From the NCBI RefSeq assembly GCF_900129835.1, contig NZ_FQXA01000005.1:124001-188000 (forward strand): a DNA stretch of 64,000 nucleotides, given 5' to 3'. Below the pieces are notes generated by a model that was not told the origin of the DNA, did not search any database, and saw nothing but the letters and a program-made list of their open reading frames with translations. How positions within the stretch are numbered: the first letter of the stretch is position 1; each line of letters begins with the position of its first letter. This DNA is from Stutzerimonas xanthomarina DSM 18231 (GTDB lineage: Bacteria > Pseudomonadota > Gammaproteobacteria > Pseudomonadales > Pseudomonadaceae). A program made the translations under genes and the position numbers. Positions 62,433 to 64,000 of this stretch are shown here, piece after piece.

Positions 62433-63808
62433 CGGTAAGTTCCTCTTTCCTTTGAGTTTTCTAAATCCAGTGCCAGGTTCGTTTGTTCAGACGCGATCGC
62501 AGCTGGATCGGACGCGCCAAGGCTGATGATCTTGGGAAACTCATTGAGCTCAATGCGGGTCGAGCAGTTGTTGCCATCTGCAGGGCATTGCCACTGGCTC
62601 GCGGCAGCAGTCCTTCCTTTGTCCGGCTGTGCGGTATCGATCAGTTCCACCGCGCCTGACCTCAGGCTGCTCGAGGCGATACTGACCGAGCGCGGTTTGC
62701 CGGTACTCCAGGCGATCAGCAGCTGTTCCTTGTCGTTGCCAAACCTGAGCTGTACCACGCTGTCGTCCGATTCGCCGACCCGCTCGAGGAACTGAAAGTG
62801 TTCGATAACCGGGCTTATGACCCTTAGCACCTGGTAGGCCAGCTTCGGTGAGTAGTCTTGGCGAAGCAGACCGAAATTGTGCTCTCGCTCGCGCAGATCG
62901 GTGCCATCGTTTCGGAAGTCGTACCACCAATAGCCGCGCACGTTGGATAGCGTTTTGGCGAGAAAGTAACTACGGGCCAGATAGGCTGCCTGTGTGATTT
63001 CATCGAAGCCGCATGCGCCCTTGTGCGATGGCCAGGCCATCTCGGTCAGGTAGAGCGGGACCGGCTGGTTGGCGGCACGGGACAGTTCTAGATCAATTTC
63101 CGTGAGCCATTCGATCCAGGCTTCGGGCGTGCTGCGACCGCGACCGTAGCAATGGACGTAGGGGTGCAGGGAAAGCCCATCGACAGCCTGCATGACCCCG
63201 GCCTCGATCAGGCGCAGGGCAAAGCCGGACTTGATGCCTTCGCTGGTGACCGCCCCGGCCAGCACTTTGGCGTCGGGATCGTGCTGACGGATGATTCCCG
63301 CGGCGTCGGCAACCAGCCGTGCATAGTCCTGGGTGAACTCAGGATCATCAGGGTTCTCAAGGTCCCATTCGTTCCAGACTTCGTAGTGCCGTACACGACC
63401 GCGCAGCTGTTGCGCGACGAACGCCACGTAACGGTTGTAGGCGGCTCGAACCGGCTCGCTGCGCGGTTTCTCGCCGTCGCCATGGTGGATATTGCCGTAC
63501 CCAAGAATCAGCAGGCTGTCGATGCCCTGCGCCTGGGTCTTGGCCAGGTATCCGTTCCAGTGAGGCTCAATCGCGAGTTTGTCGCGGCGGCGTTCGACAA
63601 ACGCCCAGTGCGCGTCGGTCCGTACCGATTCAATACCCGCCTGACGTAGTAATTCGAAGCCCTTGTCGCGGCTGGCGGGCAGGTGCAGCTCATGCGAACC
63701 GACTCCAATAATGAACGGATCTTCGGCCTCCAATGCCAGCGCGCCCAACGCGACGCTGTACAGGGCGGTGGGCAGCGCCACCCGGCGTGTCCATTGACCG
63801 ATGCTCAT
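62429..63808 (-). CDS. PslG-like glycoside hydrolase
   Basis: 459 residues. Weak N-terminal hydrophobic segment (ALPTALYSVALGALAL), then a TIM-barrel with acid/base Glu in HYEVWNEWDLENP and nucleophile Glu in LYLTEMAWPS, arranged as in GH39/GH5 clan A. PslG cuts the Psl polysaccharide in P. aeruginosa. This enzyme probably trims or degrades its own polysaccharide. Start overlaps the upstream membrane gene by 4 bp. The link to Psl rests on family resemblance. Confidence 0.85.
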   Translation of the reverse strand: MSIGQWTRRVALPTALYSVALGALALEAEDPFIIGVGSHELHLPASRDKGFELLRQAGIESVRTDAHWAFVERRRDKLAIEPHWNGYLAKTQAQGIDSLLILGYGNIHHGDGEKPRSEPVRAAYNRYVAFVAQQLRGRVRHYEVWNEWDLENPDDPEFTQDYARLVADAAGIIRQHDPDAKVLAGAVTSEGIKSGFALRLIEAGVMQAVDGLSLHPYVHCYGRGRSTPEAWIEWLTEIDLELSRAANQPVPLYLTEMAWPSHKGACGFDEITQAAYLARSYFLAKTLSNVRGYWWYDFRNDGTDLREREHNFGLLRQDYSPKLAYQVLRVISPVIEHFQFLERVGESDDSVVQLRFGNDKEQLLIAWSTGKPRSVSIASSSLRSGAVELIDTAQPDKGRTAAASQWQCPADGNNCSTRIELNEFPKIISLGASDPAAIASEQTNLALDLENSKERGTYR

Positions 63809-64000
63809 GGCATATCCCCTCTATTTCTGTGCGGATAGCGTTCGAACCCAACATATCGCGGTGCCGGAGTGGTGCCGTCGAGCTGCCCCCGCTCCAGTTT
63901 TCGGGGCGTCAGCGCATGTGCGATGGCCATGCCGAGAAATAGCGTGGCGGTGGTCACCTCCAGCACGTCGGTGGCCCAGCCGATCAAGCAGGTGCAGAAA
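63805..64000 (-). CDS. C-terminus of a polysaccharide polymerase/ligase-like membrane protein (partial)
   Basis: Only the last 64 residues are in the window; the N-terminus lies beyond base 64000. The visible part has one membrane segment (VLEVTTATLFLGMAIAHAL) and a short polar tail ending in RGDMP. The stop overlaps the hydrolase start by 4 bp. Position next to a PslG-like gene suggests an O-antigen polymerase/ligase (PslJ-like), but the fragment is too short to decide. Confidence 0.55.
   Translation of the reverse strand, partial: FCTCLIGWATDVLEVTTATLFLGMAIAHALTPRKLERGQLDGTTPAPRYVGFERYPHRNRGDMP

Overview
This 64 kb window is chromosomal DNA from a Pseudomonas-type gammaproteobacterium, most likely Stutzerimonas (P. 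stutzeri group) or a close relative. The basis is fleQ-fleS-fleR, the block fadB-fadA-DUF1653-topA-DUF6586-(EamA)-small ORF-sulA-lexA-psrA-YkuD-nagZ-thioinosine phosphorylase (close to P. aeruginosa gene order), high-GC codon use throughout, and Pseudomonas-like protein sequences. I see no insertion sequence, prophage, CRISPR array, rRNA or origin. It is core genome with rearrangements, ending in an exopolysaccharide cluster. The genus call rests on recalled gene order and protein similarity, not on a search.

Region 1 (1-5360): the end of fleQ, a sigma54-type promoter, fleS and fleR (flagellar regulators), then tpm, a gene-poor stretch with a decayed-looking coding trace, and ihfB away from its usual rpsA neighbourhood. 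Region 2 (5357-18000): a class III CoA-transferase, a DUF2254 membrane protein, acs, an MscS channel, a periplasmic rhodanese with a 31-residue membrane peptide encoded just upstream, tRNA-Ser(GGA), an HD-GYP protein, a crotonase, and an aruC/argD - small His-tailed protein - aruE set that lacks the middle genes of the arginine succinyltransferase operon.

Region 3 (18212-38629): oligopeptidase B, the fadBA fatty-acid oxidation operon, topA, the SOS genes lexA-sulA, psrA, and nagZ/thioinosine phosphorylase. The fadB and psrA upstream regions share the same 27-bp operator layout, two 14-bp PsrA-type boxes sharing one base, which ties the regulator to its target. lexA has two SOS boxes. A Ser N-terminal hydrolase (QuiP-like acylase) and a PfpI-family protein follow.

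Region 4 (38723-45199): trmO, then betT-betB-betA for choline uptake and oxidation to glycine betaine, with no betI repressor. Region 5 (45319-54929): two short-chain dehydrogenases, a P2-type cation ATPase, a TetR (RutR-like) regulator beside a Tsx/OmpK-type nucleoside porin, rimO and a dCache-GGDEF diguanylate cyclase.

Region 6 (55226-64000): a two-domain KaiC-like ATPase translationally coupled to a stand-alone receiver protein, followed on the opposite strand by an exopolysaccharide cluster: a membrane protein running off the window, a PslG-like glycoside hydrolase, two GT4 glycosyltransferases, two small unknown ORFs (one with a signal peptide), a GT2 glycosyltransferase and an acyltransferase-3 protein. 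The most unusual items are the KaiC-receiver pair, the small ORFs, the cut-down aru operon, the [11 protein letters not shown] motif shared by two unrelated small proteins, and the paired PsrA operators.
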